A program made the position numbers and the translations under genes. Positions 42,369 through 52,764 of a stretch of 52,822 nucleotides of DNA are shown piece after piece (position 1 is the stretch's first letter; each line of letters begins with the position of its first letter). The notes below the pieces were generated by a model that was not told the DNA's origin, ran no database searches, and worked only from the letters and a program-made list of their open reading frames with translations. This DNA is from Spirochaetota bacterium (GTDB lineage Bacteria > Spirochaetota > UBA4802 > UB4802), in the NCBI GenBank assembly GCA_026414805.1, contig JAOAIH010000011.1:1-52822 (forward strand). Direction: 5' to 3'.

Positions 42369-43415
42369 ATGAAAAAAGCATTAATAGTTGGAGCTACAGG
42401 ATTTGGTGGACTTGGATTAATTGAGATACTATTACGCCATAAGGGATTTAAGATTGCACAGCTAGTAGCTCGTAAAGATGTTGGAAAAAAAATATCTGAT
42501 GTATTTCCTCACTTAGAAGGATTCTGCGATATGATCGTTGAATCACCTGAAGAAATACACTATGATGATATGGACATTGCCTTTTTTTCAACCCCTGATA
42601 AAGCAGGTATGCAGCTAATTCATGAATTTTATAAACGTAATATCCCTGTTATTGATTTCAGTGGCGATTTCAGGTTCACCACTGTTGATGATTATACTGT
42701 GTATGCAAAAAATAAAGGAATGAGTACCGAACACTTGGCTACTGATGTTCTTGCTCATACCGTGTATGGTCTTCCTGAAAAATATGCAGACAAAATTAAA
42801 AAAGCCAGAATTGTTGGCAACCCTGGCTGCTTTGCAATAGCAATGATTTTGGGATTACTCCCTGCAGTAGAGGAAGGTATAATTGAATCAGATACAATCA
42901 TATGTGATGGTAAAACAGGTGTATCAGGTGCAGGGAAAAATCCAGGTGAAGCAAATTTTTATCCTCAGCGCTACGAAGACGTTAATACATACCGTGAAGG
43001 CCATCACCAACATATTGTAGAAGTGGAAAATATTTTGAATGCACACAGTAAAAGTCACAAAAAAATATTATTTATACCACAGATTGTACCTTTAAATAGA
43101 GGAATTCTGATTACTATCTATGCTGATGTAAAAGCTTCAATAGATGCCACAAAAGTCTTTGATTTATACAAAAGTTATTACGCCAATAAACCGTTCATTC
43201 ATATAACCCAACGTTCTTGCCATACCACCGATGTACGCGGTACAAATCGCTGTCAGATACGCCCTTCAATTGACCAACGTACCGGCAAGCTTTTCATAAC
43301 CTCAGTGATAGACAATCTTATAAAAGGACAATCAGGGAATGCAGTGCAAAATGCCAATTTAATGATGGGTTTTGATGAAACCGAAGGATTAATGGTTCCT
43401 GCTTTTTACCCTTAA
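42369..43415 (+). CDS. argC: N-acetyl-gamma-glutamyl-phosphate reductase
   Basis: NADP-dependent enzyme of 348 residues for the third step of arginine synthesis. GATGFGGLGL is the nucleotide-binding motif (8-17), and the catalytic cysteine is Cys154 in VGNPGCFA. HHQHIVEVE and PSIDQRTGKLFITSVIDNL belong to the ArgC C-terminal domain. Its stop is 8 bp from that of the convergent pcm gene. No other arg gene is nearby. Confidence 0.93.
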   Translation: MKKALIVGATGFGGLGLIEILLRHKGFKIAQLVARKDVGKKISDVFPHLEGFCDMIVESPEEIHYDDMDIAFFSTPDKAGMQLIHEFYKRNIPVIDFSGDFRFTTVDDYTVYAKNKGMSTEHLATDVLAHTVYGLPEKYADKIKKARIVGNPGCFAIAMILGLLPAVEEGIIESDTIICDGKTGVSGAGKNPGEANFYPQRYEDVNTYREGHHQHIVEVENILNAHSKSHKKILFIPQIVPLNRGILITIYADVKASIDATKVFDLYKSYYANKPFIHITQRSCHTTDVRGTNRCQIRPSIDQRTGKLFITSVIDNLIKGQSGNAVQNANLMMGFDETEGLMVPAFYP

Positions 43416-43423
43416 GCAAAGCA

Positions 43424-44152
43424 TTATTCATTTGACGGAACCATAGGTACAAAACGCACATAGGTTATTACTTTTTGTGAATATTTATTGCCGTTGCGGA
43501 CAATTTTTACAAGTTCTTGGTGATAATCGCCTACCGGTGCTACCAGTATACCACCATCCTCTTTGAGCTGGTTGAGCAATGCATCAGGCACTGTTGGTGG
43601 TGCTGCAGTTAACATAATAACATCAAACGGAGCATGTTCAGGCCAGCCTTTATAGCCATCACCAATTTTAACAGTAACATTTTTATATCCTAACGATTTT
43701 AGTCGCATGGCTGCCTGTTTACCAAGTGGTTCAACTATCTCAATGGTATACACTTCTTTTGCAAGCAATGACAAAATTGCAGCCTGGTATCCCGAACCGG
43801 TACCAATTTCAAGAACTTTCTCACTGCCATCAAGTTCACATAATTCGGTCATCAATGCTACAATATATGGCTGCGAAATTGTCTGTCCATAGCCAATAGG
43901 TAGTGGATGGTCTTCATACGCTTGAGGGATACTGAGTTCTGGTACAAACTTATGCCTTTCTACTTGAAGCATAGCCTTTAACACACGAGGGTCTTTCACT
44001 CCACGGGCTTCTATCTGTTTTTTTACCATCAATTCACGAAGCTGTTGCAAAGATTCCCCCTTTACATCATTGAACGTAGCATTAAATAATGAAACAAGAG
44101 CTATCGCTAGTGCAATCATTATAAATATAACTGTTGTAATTTGCCAATTCAT
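43424..44152 (-). CDS. pcm: Protein-L-isoaspartate O-methyltransferase with N-terminal anchor
   Basis: SAM-dependent repair enzyme of 242 residues. After a single N-terminal helix (about 6-25, IFIMIALAIALVSLF) comes a complete PCMT domain: RHKFVPELSIPQAYEDHPLP, GYGQTISQPYIVALM, VLEIGTGSGYQAAIL (SAM motif) and VIMLTAAPPTVPDALL. Ordinary Pcm is cytosolic and about 205 residues; the extra 35 residues suggest an exported or membrane-anchored, periplasm-facing form, which is plausible in long-lived envelope proteins but unproven since SAM is cytoplasmic, so a cytoplasm-facing anchor is equally likely. Confidence 0.9.
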   Translation of the reverse strand: MNWQITTVIFIMIALAIALVSLFNATFNDVKGESLQQLRELMVKKQIEARGVKDPRVLKAMLQVERHKFVPELSIPQAYEDHPLPIGYGQTISQPYIVALMTELCELDGSEKVLEIGTGSGYQAAILSLLAKEVYTIEIVEPLGKQAAMRLKSLGYKNVTVKIGDGYKGWPEHAPFDVIMLTAAPPTVPDALLNQLKEDGGILVAPVGDYHQELVKIVRNGNKYSQKVITYVRFVPMVPSNE

Positions 44153-44333
44153 TTTTCAAATTATATTGAGTTACTGCTTTTAATTCTAAATATAAAATTT
44201 TTTATTTATCTTGACAAGTTTTTTACAATAAATATTCATTTCATTTTCAAACTTGAATTGAATATTTTGATTTACATTTTAATATATTTGACAATATACT
44301 TGAGCAACAGCTACTGGTAGTAGGTACAATATC

Positions 44334-46079
44334 ATGTCAAAATCAATAGAAGGTATTATTGCTTCACCAGGGATTGTAATAGGCAAAGCCTATATTTACA
44401 GAGGTGATAATATTATTGTTCCCAAATACACTATACCCGAGGATCAGGTTGAAAAAGAGATAAGAAGGTATGATGAATCTCTTGCAAAAACTAAGGAAGA
44501 AATTAAAGCGATCCAGTCCCAGATAGCAAGCAGTCTATCCAATGATATGGCCGATATCTTCAAAAGCCATTTGATGGTACTTGAAGACCCCTATCTTGAC
44601 CAAAAAGTTCGAGAAACTATCAGCAAAGAAAAGCGTAATGCTGAATGGGTACTAAATGATATATCTTTACAGTTAATTCAGAGTTTAAAATCTATTGAAG
44701 ATGAATATCTCCGCGAACGAATTATAGACATATCAGATATAAATAAACGACTTATTAATAATTTACAGAAAACTCATGATGAATCACTGGCAGATTTAAA
44801 AGAGGAAGTAATTGTAGTAGCAACTGACCTTACTCCATCTGATACTGCAATGATGAATAAAAAATATGTTCTGGGATTTATTACTGACCGCGGTGGGAGG
44901 ACATCGCATACGGCAATTATGGCCAGAGCCCTTGAAATACCTGCAATAGTTGGTTCACAGGTTGCAACATCCCTAATAAAACATGGCGATATTATTATTC
45001 TGGATGCAATTCATGGTAAAATAATTGTCAATCCATCAAAAGATGAAATAAGTGAATATGAAAAATACCGCGAAGACTTAAAACAACTTGAAAATGAACT
45101 AGCTTCTATAATAGAGCTTCCCTCTCATACTTTAGATAACGAAACTATATATATTTATGGCAATATTGAAATTCCTGATGAAATGAACATAATACGCGAC
45201 CATGGTGCACAAGGTATTGGACTTTTCAGATCCGAGTTTCTTTTTCTTGACAAATCACTACCGGATGAAGAAAAGCAATTTGAAGAATATAAAAAAGTAG
45301 TAGAGTTTTTTAATCCACATCCAGTTACCATACGCACTCTTGATATTGGTGGTGATAAAATTTATGCATTTACTAAACAATATAAAGAGCGCAATCCTTT
45401 CTTAGGATGCAGAGCAATACGTTTTAGTCTTGAAAATGAATTTTTATTCAGGCCACAGCTAAGAGCTATATTACGCGCTTCGGCGTATGGCAATGTTAAG
45501 CTGATGTTTCCCATGATATCTTCAGTAGAAGAGCTTCTGAAGGCAAAATCAATTCTATATGATGAGATGGAAAATCTGCAAAAATTAGGAATACCATTTA
45601 ATCAAAATCTTCCTGTTGGCATAATGATAGAAGTTCCTTCAACTGCAATTAACGTTGATATCTTCTGTAAATATTGTGATTTTTTCTCTGTTGGTACTAA
45701 TGACCTTGTTCAGTATACGTTGGCAGTTGATCGCATCAGCGAAAAGATAGCTTATCTTTACAATCCTCTCAATTTAGCAGTCCTTCGTCTGCTTAAATTA
45801 ATTGCAGATGTATCAAGTCAAAATAATATACCTCTTTCTATATGTGGCGAAATGGCTGGCGAACCAAAATATACTATGCTTTTAATAGGTTTAGGTTACC
45901 GTCAATTATCCATGAGTTCAGCATTCATGTATCAGATCAAGCGTATTATACGCTCTGTTACTGTGGAGGAATGCAAGGAGATGGTTAATAATCTCATGCA
46001 ACTGGACAGTACGTATGAAATTGAAAATGCTATGATGGAAGTATTAAATAAAAAATTCCCCAACATGTTTTTTAAATAA
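44334..46079 (+). CDS. ptsI: Phosphoenolpyruvate-protein phosphotransferase (enzyme I)
   Basis: PTS enzyme I of 581 residues. It has the N-terminal HPr-binding domain with the phosphorylated histidine, His192 in GGRTSHTAIMARAL, the PEP-binding TIM barrel (GIGLFRSEFLF, MFPMISSVEEL, FSVGTNDLVQY) and the C-terminal SICGEMAGEP cysteine motif. No HPr or EII gene is visible here, so partners lie elsewhere or it serves a regulatory (PTS-Ntr-like) phosphorelay; the GAF domain of PtsP is absent. It is followed 11 bp later by a methyltransferase gene. Confidence 0.93.
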   Translation: MSKSIEGIIASPGIVIGKAYIYRGDNIIVPKYTIPEDQVEKEIRRYDESLAKTKEEIKAIQSQIASSLSNDMADIFKSHLMVLEDPYLDQKVRETISKEKRNAEWVLNDISLQLIQSLKSIEDEYLRERIIDISDINKRLINNLQKTHDESLADLKEEVIVVATDLTPSDTAMMNKKYVLGFITDRGGRTSHTAIMARALEIPAIVGSQVATSLIKHGDIIILDAIHGKIIVNPSKDEISEYEKYREDLKQLENELASIIELPSHTLDNETIYIYGNIEIPDEMNIIRDHGAQGIGLFRSEFLFLDKSLPDEEKQFEEYKKVVEFFNPHPVTIRTLDIGGDKIYAFTKQYKERNPFLGCRAIRFSLENEFLFRPQLRAILRASAYGNVKLMFPMISSVEELLKAKSILYDEMENLQKLGIPFNQNLPVGIMIEVPSTAINVDIFCKYCDFFSVGTNDLVQYTLAVDRISEKIAYLYNPLNLAVLRLLKLIADVSSQNNIPLSICGEMAGEPKYTMLLIGLGYRQLSMSSAFMYQIKRIIRSVTVEECKEMVNNLMQLDSTYEIENAMMEVLNKKFPNMFFK

Positions 46080-46090
46080 TTATCATTATT

Positions 46091-46843
46091 ATGAAATTAT
46101 ATCACGACTTAGCTGAATATTATTTTACTATAGAAAAATGCCATCGAAATATTACCGATGATATTAATCTTATTTCAGAGCTTGCTAGTAATATTAAAAA
46201 TCCAGCTCTTCTTGATTTGGGGTGCGGCACCGGTGAGCATCTGGGTGAGCTTTCTAAAAAGGGCTTTGTATGCACCGGTATTGACAATAGTAAAAGCATG
46301 TTAACATATGCAAAATTGCGATTCCCAAATGCTGCTAATTTTTTACTATCTGATATTACAAGTTTTGATTTCTTTGAGGATTTTGATGTTATTATTTCTT
46401 TATTTGGATCATTTGATTACATGATAGTTGATGAAGATGTGGATAAAGTTTTATGGAATACATGGCAAGCATTAAAAAATAATGGATTTTGTCTTTTTGA
46501 AATATGGAATGCAATACCAGTACGTGAAATAAAAGAAAAACCATTAACTACAGTATCAAGAGTTCATTATAAAAATCTGATCATTGAACGTCAACGAGGC
46601 TTTACGCTCATGCCTGATAATTCAAAAACCATTGCAGAAGTAAACTATTTATATACAATTTCAGATGGAACAACTATACAGCATATCACCGACAAACATG
46701 TAATGCGTGCGTTTTTTAAAGAAGAAATTGAAGGATTTTTAATGGCCAATGGATTTAAAATTGTAAATATTTTTGCAAATTCAAAAAAAGAACCCTTTAT
46801 CAAAACATCCAATAAGCTTTTAATCCATTTTATAAAAAACTAA
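46091..46843 (+). CDS. SAM-dependent class I methyltransferase
   Basis: Methyltransferase of 250 residues with the Rossmann SAM motif LLDLGCGTGEHLGEL (about 38-52), the acidic FTGID-type second strand (VCTGIDNSK) and post-motif DVIISLFGSFDYM. The substrate is unknown; the C-terminal half resembles small-molecule methyltransferases. It probably shares the ptsI transcript (11-bp gap). No clear Shine-Dalgarno is visible, which fits coupled translation. Confidence 0.8.
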   Translation: MKLYHDLAEYYFTIEKCHRNITDDINLISELASNIKNPALLDLGCGTGEHLGELSKKGFVCTGIDNSKSMLTYAKLRFPNAANFLLSDITSFDFFEDFDVIISLFGSFDYMIVDEDVDKVLWNTWQALKNNGFCLFEIWNAIPVREIKEKPLTTVSRVHYKNLIIERQRGFTLMPDNSKTIAEVNYLYTISDGTTIQHITDKHVMRAFFKEEIEGFLMANGFKIVNIFANSKKEPFIKTSNKLLIHFIKN

Positions 46844-46847
46844 AAAA

Positions 46848-46876
46848 TATCCATGATTTTATCATAACCATGGATA
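46848..46876. terminator. Hairpin between methyltransferase and lon genes
   Basis: TATCCATG (46848-46855) / CATGGATA (46869-46876), preceded by A6 and followed by ATTAATTTT. A moderately stable bidirectional terminator for two convergent transcripts. Confidence 0.6.
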
Positions 46877-46911
46877 ATTAATTTTAGAAATTCAACAGTT
46901 TTTTATGTTTT

Positions 46912-49359
46912 TTATGTATAATTATATTTTGTCAACAATTCATTGCTTATATCTGAAATCACAGATTCCCTTACTGTATCTTTCCATTGTTCATTAAGTT
47001 TTTCAGTTTTTTGTCTATCCTTAAAGAACTTGTCAGGTTCTTCTAATGACAGGAATAACACTTCTTCCATACTTGTAACCGGATGAAATATAAGCTGCTT
47101 ACGAACGTATTCAGGAATCTTTTCAAGGTCTTTTTCATTATCCTTGGGAAGTATAACATGTTTAATCTGAGCACGATGTGCAGCAAGTACCTTCTCTTTT
47201 AAACCTCCAATAGGCAATACTTTCCCCCGAAGAGTTATTTCGCCAGTCATTGCAACATCACATCGTACTGGAATCTGACTCAGGAGTGAAGCAATCACTA
47301 CTCCCATTGTAATACCAGCTGATGGCCCATCTTTTGGAATAGCACCTTCAGGAACATGTAAATGTATGTCATGTTTTCGCAATACATCTTCGGGAATGTT
47401 AAAATATTGAGCATTTGCTCTAACATAGGTGAACGCAGCATGTGCTGATTCCTGCATAACCTCGCCCAACTGCCCTGTTAGTATCAATTGTCCCTTTCCT
47501 TTTATTAAGGATGCTTCTACCTGAAGCACATCACCACCAACCTCAGTCCATGCAAGTCCATTTGCAAGGCCTATCTCACTTTTTTGTTCTTTTTCGCCAT
47601 ATTTAAACTTAATGGGCCCTAAATATTCATGTAAGATGTCAACTGTAATTTCACGTACATGTGAAGAACCGTATTTTACCACTTCACGTGCAACTTTACG
47701 GCACACCTTTGCTATTACTCTTTCTAAATTTCTCACACCTGCTTCTCGTGTATAGTGCCGTATGGTGTATAACATCATATCTTCGCTATATTTAATATTT
47801 GAATTATTTAATCCATTTTCCTTTATTTGTTTTGGCAACAAAAACTGTAAACCTATATTTAATTTTTCAGGCTCAGTATAGCTGTTTATTTCAATTATCT
47901 CCATTCTGTCCTGCAGTGGAGCCGGTATTCTATGCTGAACATTGGCAGTAGTAATAAACAAAACATCTGAAAGGTCATATGGTACTTCCAGATAGTGATC
48001 TACAAATGAATTATTTTGCTCAGGGTCAAGGACTTCAAGCAACGCAGAAGAAGGATCACCTCTGAAATCCATTGACATCTTATCAACTTCATCAAGAAGA
48101 AATACGGGATTAACGACTCCAGCTTTTTTCATTTGCTGAATTATTCTTCCTGGTAAAGCACCTACATATGTGCGTCTGTGGCCCCGTATTTCAGCCTCAT
48201 CTCGCACACCACCCAATGACATTCTGACAAATTTCCTGCCTAATGCTCTTGCAACTGAACGCCCTAGAGAAGTTTTCCCCACACCCGGAGGACCAACAAA
48301 GCACAGTATTGGGCCTTTCAATTTGTTGGATAGATGACGTACTGCAATATATTCAATAATCCTTTCTTTGACTTCTTCCAGACCATAGTGATCTTCATTG
48401 AGAACCTGCATCGCATGGTCAATATCACGATTATCTCTTGTTCGCTTATGCCATGGAACATCTCGTAACCATTCAATATATGTACGAACAACAGCCGATT
48501 CAGCAGATAACGGTGGCATTTTTTCAAGTCGTTTTAGTTCTTTTAGCGCCTTGTCTTTTGCTTCTTTAGACATTTTAGCTTCTTCAATGGATTTGCGAAG
48601 TTCTTCAACTTCATCAGCTAAGTCATCGCCCTGTCCTAATTCCTTTTTAATAACTTTTATCTGTTCATTGAGATAATATTCTTTTTGAGTTTTTTCCATC
48701 TGTTTTCTAACTTTACCTTGTATCTTCTTTTCAATGTACATTATCTCAATTTCGCCGTTGATAAGTTCAATGAGCTTTTCAATTCTATCGACAGGGTTCC
48801 CAAGTTCTAGAATGGCCTGTTTATATTCCACACGCATTGTTATATATGAAGCTATAACATCAGCCAAATGCGAAATATCTTCAATCTGCATCACTGTTGT
48901 AAGAGCTTCCTGCGGAACTTTTTTATTTAATTTTATATATTTTTCAAAAGTATCAATTAAATTGCGTTTCAATGCTTCAACTTTGGAATCGTTTTCGTAA
49001 GGGCGCTCAATATCCTTTATGCCTACAATAATTCCGCTATCCGTTGATTCAAAATTAGAAATATATACTCGCGAAATGCCTTCAACAAGAACTTTTACTG
49101 TACCATCAGGCAATTTTAAGAGTTGAAGAATTTCTGAAAGAGTTCCTACATCGTGTATATCTTCTTTTTTTGGATTTGCTATTTGCGAATCAACCTGAGC
49201 AGCAAGGACCAGGAGGCGGTCGCCTTTCATAGCTGAATCCAATGCTTTAATTGAAATATCCCTGCCTACAAACAACGGTATTACCATATGTGGGAAAATT
49301 ACCATATCACGCAATGGTAACAGTGGATATCGTTTAAAATAATCTATATCTTTTTTCAT
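46912..49359 (-). CDS. lon: ATP-dependent protease Lon
   Basis: Lon protease of 815 residues. N-terminal substrate domain ([20 protein letters not shown]), AAA+ module with Walker [13 protein letters not shown] and Walker [10 protein letters not shown], and the C-terminal serine-lysine protease with [13 protein letters not shown] (catalytic Ser) and [12 protein letters not shown] (catalytic Lys). AGGAG precedes the ATG. It degrades misfolded and regulatory proteins. It follows clpX by 72 bp in the tig-clpP-clpX-lon order found in many bacteria. Confidence 0.97.
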   Translation of the reverse strand: MKKDIDYFKRYPLLPLRDMVIFPHMVIPLFVGRDISIKALDSAMKGDRLLVLAAQVDSQIANPKKEDIHDVGTLSEILQLLKLPDGTVKVLVEGISRVYISNFESTDSGIIVGIKDIERPYENDSKVEALKRNLIDTFEKYIKLNKKVPQEALTTVMQIEDISHLADVIASYITMRVEYKQAILELGNPVDRIEKLIELINGEIEIMYIEKKIQGKVRKQMEKTQKEYYLNEQIKVIKKELGQGDDLADEVEELRKSIEEAKMSKEAKDKALKELKRLEKMPPLSAESAVVRTYIEWLRDVPWHKRTRDNRDIDHAMQVLNEDHYGLEEVKERIIEYIAVRHLSNKLKGPILCFVGPPGVGKTSLGRSVARALGRKFVRMSLGGVRDEAEIRGHRRTYVGALPGRIIQQMKKAGVVNPVFLLDEVDKMSMDFRGDPSSALLEVLDPEQNNSFVDHYLEVPYDLSDVLFITTANVQHRIPAPLQDRMEIIEINSYTEPEKLNIGLQFLLPKQIKENGLNNSNIKYSEDMMLYTIRHYTREAGVRNLERVIAKVCRKVAREVVKYGSSHVREITVDILHEYLGPIKFKYGEKEQKSEIGLANGLAWTEVGGDVLQVEASLIKGKGQLILTGQLGEVMQESAHAAFTYVRANAQYFNIPEDVLRKHDIHLHVPEGAIPKDGPSAGITMGVVIASLLSQIPVRCDVAMTGEITLRGKVLPIGGLKEKVLAAHRAQIKHVILPKDNEKDLEKIPEYVRKQLIFHPVTSMEEVLFLSLEEPDKFFKDRQKTEKLNEQWKDTVRESVISDISNELLTKYNYT

Positions 49360-49431
49360 AGTTTCTCCTGAATTTTCTGTGTAATATTCCCATTAATAAA
49401 ATAATGAAAATTGTGCAATTTGTACATATAC

Positions 49432-50700
49432 TTATGCACTTTTTTCTGCTGATCGTTGAATGATTTCAGGGGATTTCTTGTGAAGCACCACATCTTCGTT
49501 GATAATAACCTTTGCTATGGATTTCTTGGAAGGAATTTCATACATAAGATCCAGCATTATTTCTTCAAGAACTGATCGCAATCCGCGAGCTCCTGTTTCG
49601 CGTTCAATAGCTATTTGTGCTATTGCATCAATCGCAGAATCAGTAAATTCAAGTTCAACATTTTCAAAGGCAAAAATTTTCTGATATTGCTTTATCAATG
49701 CATTTCGAGGTTTAGTAAGTATTTCTTTCAAGGCTTGTTTATCAAGCTCATGTAATACTGCGTGTACATGCAATCTCCCTACAAATTCAGGTATCAGGCC
49801 ATACTTAATTAAATCTTCGGGAATCATTTTATCAAGAATATTTGCTTTCCCTATATCTTTTACAGATTTTATTTCTGCACCAAATCCCATTGTTTTATTG
49901 CCAATACGTGCATGAACTATTTTATCCAGCCCAACAAATGCACCACCACATATAAAAAGAATATTCTTGGTGTCGATAGATATAAATTCCTGGTGGGGAT
50001 GTTTCCTTCCACCCTGAGGAGGCACATTTGCAATAGTCCCTTCAACAATCTTCAGTAATGCTTGTTGTACTCCTTCACCTGATACGTCACGAGTAATTGA
50101 TGGATTTTCTGATTTACGTGAAATCTTATCTATTTCATCTATATAGACTATTCCGATCTCGGCTCTTTTTACATCACCATCAGCATTCTGGATAAGCCTG
50201 AGTAATATATTTTCGACATCTTCACCAACATAGCCCGCTTCGGTTAACGAAGTTGCATCAGCTATCGCAAATGGTACTTTCAATATTTTTGCCAAGGTTT
50301 GTGCTAGTAAAGTTTTACCACTGCCTGTTGGACCAATAAGCAAAATATTGCTTTTGTCTAATTCAACATCGCCTTTGCGCAAGTTAAAATTGCTAGTAAT
50401 CCGTTTATAATGATTATAGACAGCAACTGAAAGAACTTTCTTTGCATACTCCTGCCCAATCACATATTCATCCAGAATTGCTTTAATTTCATGAGGTTTG
50501 GGCAAGTTGCTTGTTAAAAGGTCACCACCTTCTAGAGCCCAGTCTTCCTCTAAAATTTCATTGCATAATTCAATACATTCATCACAAATATAAACATTTG
50601 GGCCTGCTACTAATTTACGTACAAGATCCTGACTCTTCCCACAAAACGAGCAATAATGAGTGATCTCTGGTTTGCCATTATCTTTTTTCTTGCTTGACAT
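49432..50700 (-). CDS. clpX: ATP-dependent Clp protease ATP-binding subunit ClpX
   Basis: Unfoldase of 422 residues, standard length. The zinc-binding domain has Cys17, Cys20, Cys39 and Cys42; the AAA+ module has [15 protein letters not shown], the Walker [11 protein letters not shown] and the pore loop GYVGEDV, followed by [13 protein letters not shown] in the C-terminal sensor domain. It feeds substrates to ClpP, encoded 34 bp upstream in the same direction. Confidence 0.97.
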   Translation of the reverse strand: MSSKKKDNGKPEITHYCSFCGKSQDLVRKLVAGPNVYICDECIELCNEILEEDWALEGGDLLTSNLPKPHEIKAILDEYVIGQEYAKKVLSVAVYNHYKRITSNFNLRKGDVELDKSNILLIGPTGSGKTLLAQTLAKILKVPFAIADATSLTEAGYVGEDVENILLRLIQNADGDVKRAEIGIVYIDEIDKISRKSENPSITRDVSGEGVQQALLKIVEGTIANVPPQGGRKHPHQEFISIDTKNILFICGGAFVGLDKIVHARIGNKTMGFGAEIKSVKDIGKANILDKMIPEDLIKYGLIPEFVGRLHVHAVLHELDKQALKEILTKPRNALIKQYQKIFAFENVELEFTDSAIDAIAQIAIERETGARGLRSVLEEIMLDLMYEIPSKKSIAKVIINEDVVLHKKSPEIIQRSAEKSA

Positions 50701-50734
50701 ATATCCTCTTACAAAAAGTTCTCTTATACATTAC

Positions 50735-51325
50735 TTATCTACTATCTTTTCGGATAACTTTATCAATTAATCCGTACTCGACAGCTTCTTGAGCATCCAT
50801 AAAATAATCTCGATCTACATCCCTTTCAATTTTTTCTATAGGCTGCTTGGTATGAAATGCATAAATTTCATTTAACCTTGACTTAATTTTCAAAATTTCT
50901 TTAGCATGAATAGCAATATCTGATGCCTGCCCCTGAAAACCACCCATCGGCTGATGTATCATAATACGTGAATTGGGAAGTGCTGAACGCTTTCCAGGTG
51001 CACCTGCTGCCAGTAATAAAGAAGCCATCGATGCGGCTTGCCCAAGGCAGATAGTTGCCACATCAGGTTTTACATATTGCATTGTATCATAAATGGCTAA
51101 ACCAGATGTTACAATCCCACCGGGAGAGTTAATATACAGATAAATATCCTTATCAGGATCTTCTGCTTCCAGAAATAATAACTGAGCTATTACCAGACTT
51201 GCCAAATGGTCATCAATAGCATCACCAATGAAAATGATGCGGTCTTTCAATAAACGGGAATATATGTCATACGCCCGCTCACCACGTGCTGTTTGCTCTA
51301 CCACAATTGGTACTAGATAGCTCAT
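50735..51325 (-). CDS. clpP: ATP-dependent Clp protease proteolytic subunit ClpP
   Basis: Serine protease of 196 residues that forms the double-ring proteolytic chamber. The triad is present: Ser99 in GQAASMAS, His124 in MIHQPMGG, Asp173 in DRDYFMD. The IGF-binding pocket residues and the YINSPGG oxyanion strand are conserved. It lies between tig and clpX. Confidence 0.97.
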   Translation of the reverse strand: MSYLVPIVVEQTARGERAYDIYSRLLKDRIIFIGDAIDDHLASLVIAQLLFLEAEDPDKDIYLYINSPGGIVTSGLAIYDTMQYVKPDVATICLGQAASMASLLLAAGAPGKRSALPNSRIMIHQPMGGFQGQASDIAIHAKEILKIKSRLNEIYAFHTKQPIEKIERDVDRDYFMDAQEAVEYGLIDKVIRKDSR

Positions 51326-51420
51326 GCATTACCTCAACAAATTAATAAATTTCTAAACAACCTTTATTATATTGTAGCATTAGTTTATATAACTTCTATA
51401 AAATTATAGAGAATAGTTTT

Positions 51421-52764
51421 TTACTTCTTTTCGTTAATGTACTCCTGGAAGGTTACGGGTTTAAGCATTTTTATATCAGCTACCTGATAAATGTAATCAT
51501 AGGCTGTATCAAGTATTAAATCACCCTCAATTTCTTCTCTGTTACCCTTCTCTTCAATTACCTTGACAACTTCTTCTTCTGTAATTCCATTTCTCTGAGC
51601 TATTGATTTGATAAATTTCTGAAATTGTTCTTCTGAAACTTTAAGTTGCTCAAGTTCTGCAATTTTAGTAAGCACTAATGCATTTTTGATATTGCGTTCA
51701 GCTTCATCTTTTATTGATTTAGTTAATTCTTCGGGATTAATCCCAAAAATTGATGCAAATTCATTAATATCTTTGCCAACATTACCAAATCGTGATTGCA
51801 ATCGTCTGAAAATTGCATACATTTCTTTTTGGATTAAAGATTGTGGTATATCAAATTTACTGTTTTCTACAATTTTTGTAAGGATATCATTCTTTGCCTG
51901 ATTTAATGTTTGCTCTTTTGCATACGTTTCCAGATTTTCTCGTATACGAGCTTTTAACTCTTCTAAAGTATTATATTCACCAACACTTTTAGCAAATTCG
52001 TCATTGAGCTCTGGTAACTGTCGCTCAAAAATTTCTTCTATTTTTACTAAGTAAGTTACTTTTTGTCCCTTAAGATCTTCTACTTCATAATCTTTTGGAT
52101 ATTTTACTTTAATTTCTTTTTCTTCGCCTTTTTTCATTCCAATAATATCATTATCAATTGCCCATGATTCTTTGCTTTTGCCTACAATAAGGCTATGGGA
52201 TGTAAAAGCAGCTGCATCTATCTGTTCAGGTGTTTTGTCATCAATTCGTTTCATCTTCAAGGTTACCTGGTCACCTTTATTTACTTTTACATTCTCACCT
52301 TCTTTTTTAGTTACTGTCGCCATGCGTTCCCGCATTGATTCAATTTCTGCATCCACATCCTCATTAGTTACTTTCACAGTTTTCTGTTCAACATGAATTC
52401 CTTTATAATTCCCAAGTTCAATTGTTGGAGGAATATCAAATTCCACAATAAACGAAAAAGGTTTGCCCTTTTCAAGATCGTTAAAATCAAATACAGGCTG
52501 GCTCACTGGTGTATAGCCTTTTTGCTCAATTGCTTCAATATATGCTGAACGCACTATGTTTTCTGCAGTTTCCCCAATTACGAAATCAGCATATTTTTTT
52601 TCTACTAAATCAATTGGGGCTTTCCCAACCCTGAAACCCTTTATCTCAGCCTTTTTTTGTACATTTTTTAAAACTTTTTCATATTCGGCATTAACCCTCT
52701 CATGAGGTATTTCAATATCAAGCCGTATTCGTGCATTTTCAAGTTTTGACTCTTTAATTTCCAA
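51421..52764 (-). CDS. tig: Trigger factor
   Basis: Ribosome-bound chaperone of 447 residues, complete. The N-terminal ribosome-binding signature is GFRVGKAPI (42-50), followed by a PPIase-like FKBP domain (about 150-245, with the DQVTLKMKRI entry strand) and the long helical C-terminal arm ending QEYINEKK. It heads the tig-clpP-clpX-lon group; its promoter lies in or beyond the last 58 bases of the window, where TATAGT/TATGAT-like sequences occur on the minus strand but cannot be ranked. Confidence 0.96.
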   Translation of the reverse strand: MEIKESKLENARIRLDIEIPHERVNAEYEKVLKNVQKKAEIKGFRVGKAPIDLVEKKYADFVIGETAENIVRSAYIEAIEQKGYTPVSQPVFDFNDLEKGKPFSFIVEFDIPPTIELGNYKGIHVEQKTVKVTNEDVDAEIESMRERMATVTKKEGENVKVNKGDQVTLKMKRIDDKTPEQIDAAAFTSHSLIVGKSKESWAIDNDIIGMKKGEEKEIKVKYPKDYEVEDLKGQKVTYLVKIEEIFERQLPELNDEFAKSVGEYNTLEELKARIRENLETYAKEQTLNQAKNDILTKIVENSKFDIPQSLIQKEMYAIFRRLQSRFGNVGKDINEFASIFGINPEELTKSIKDEAERNIKNALVLTKIAELEQLKVSEEQFQKFIKSIAQRNGITEEEVVKVIEEKGNREEIEGDLILDTAYDYIYQVADIKMLKPVTFQEYINEKK

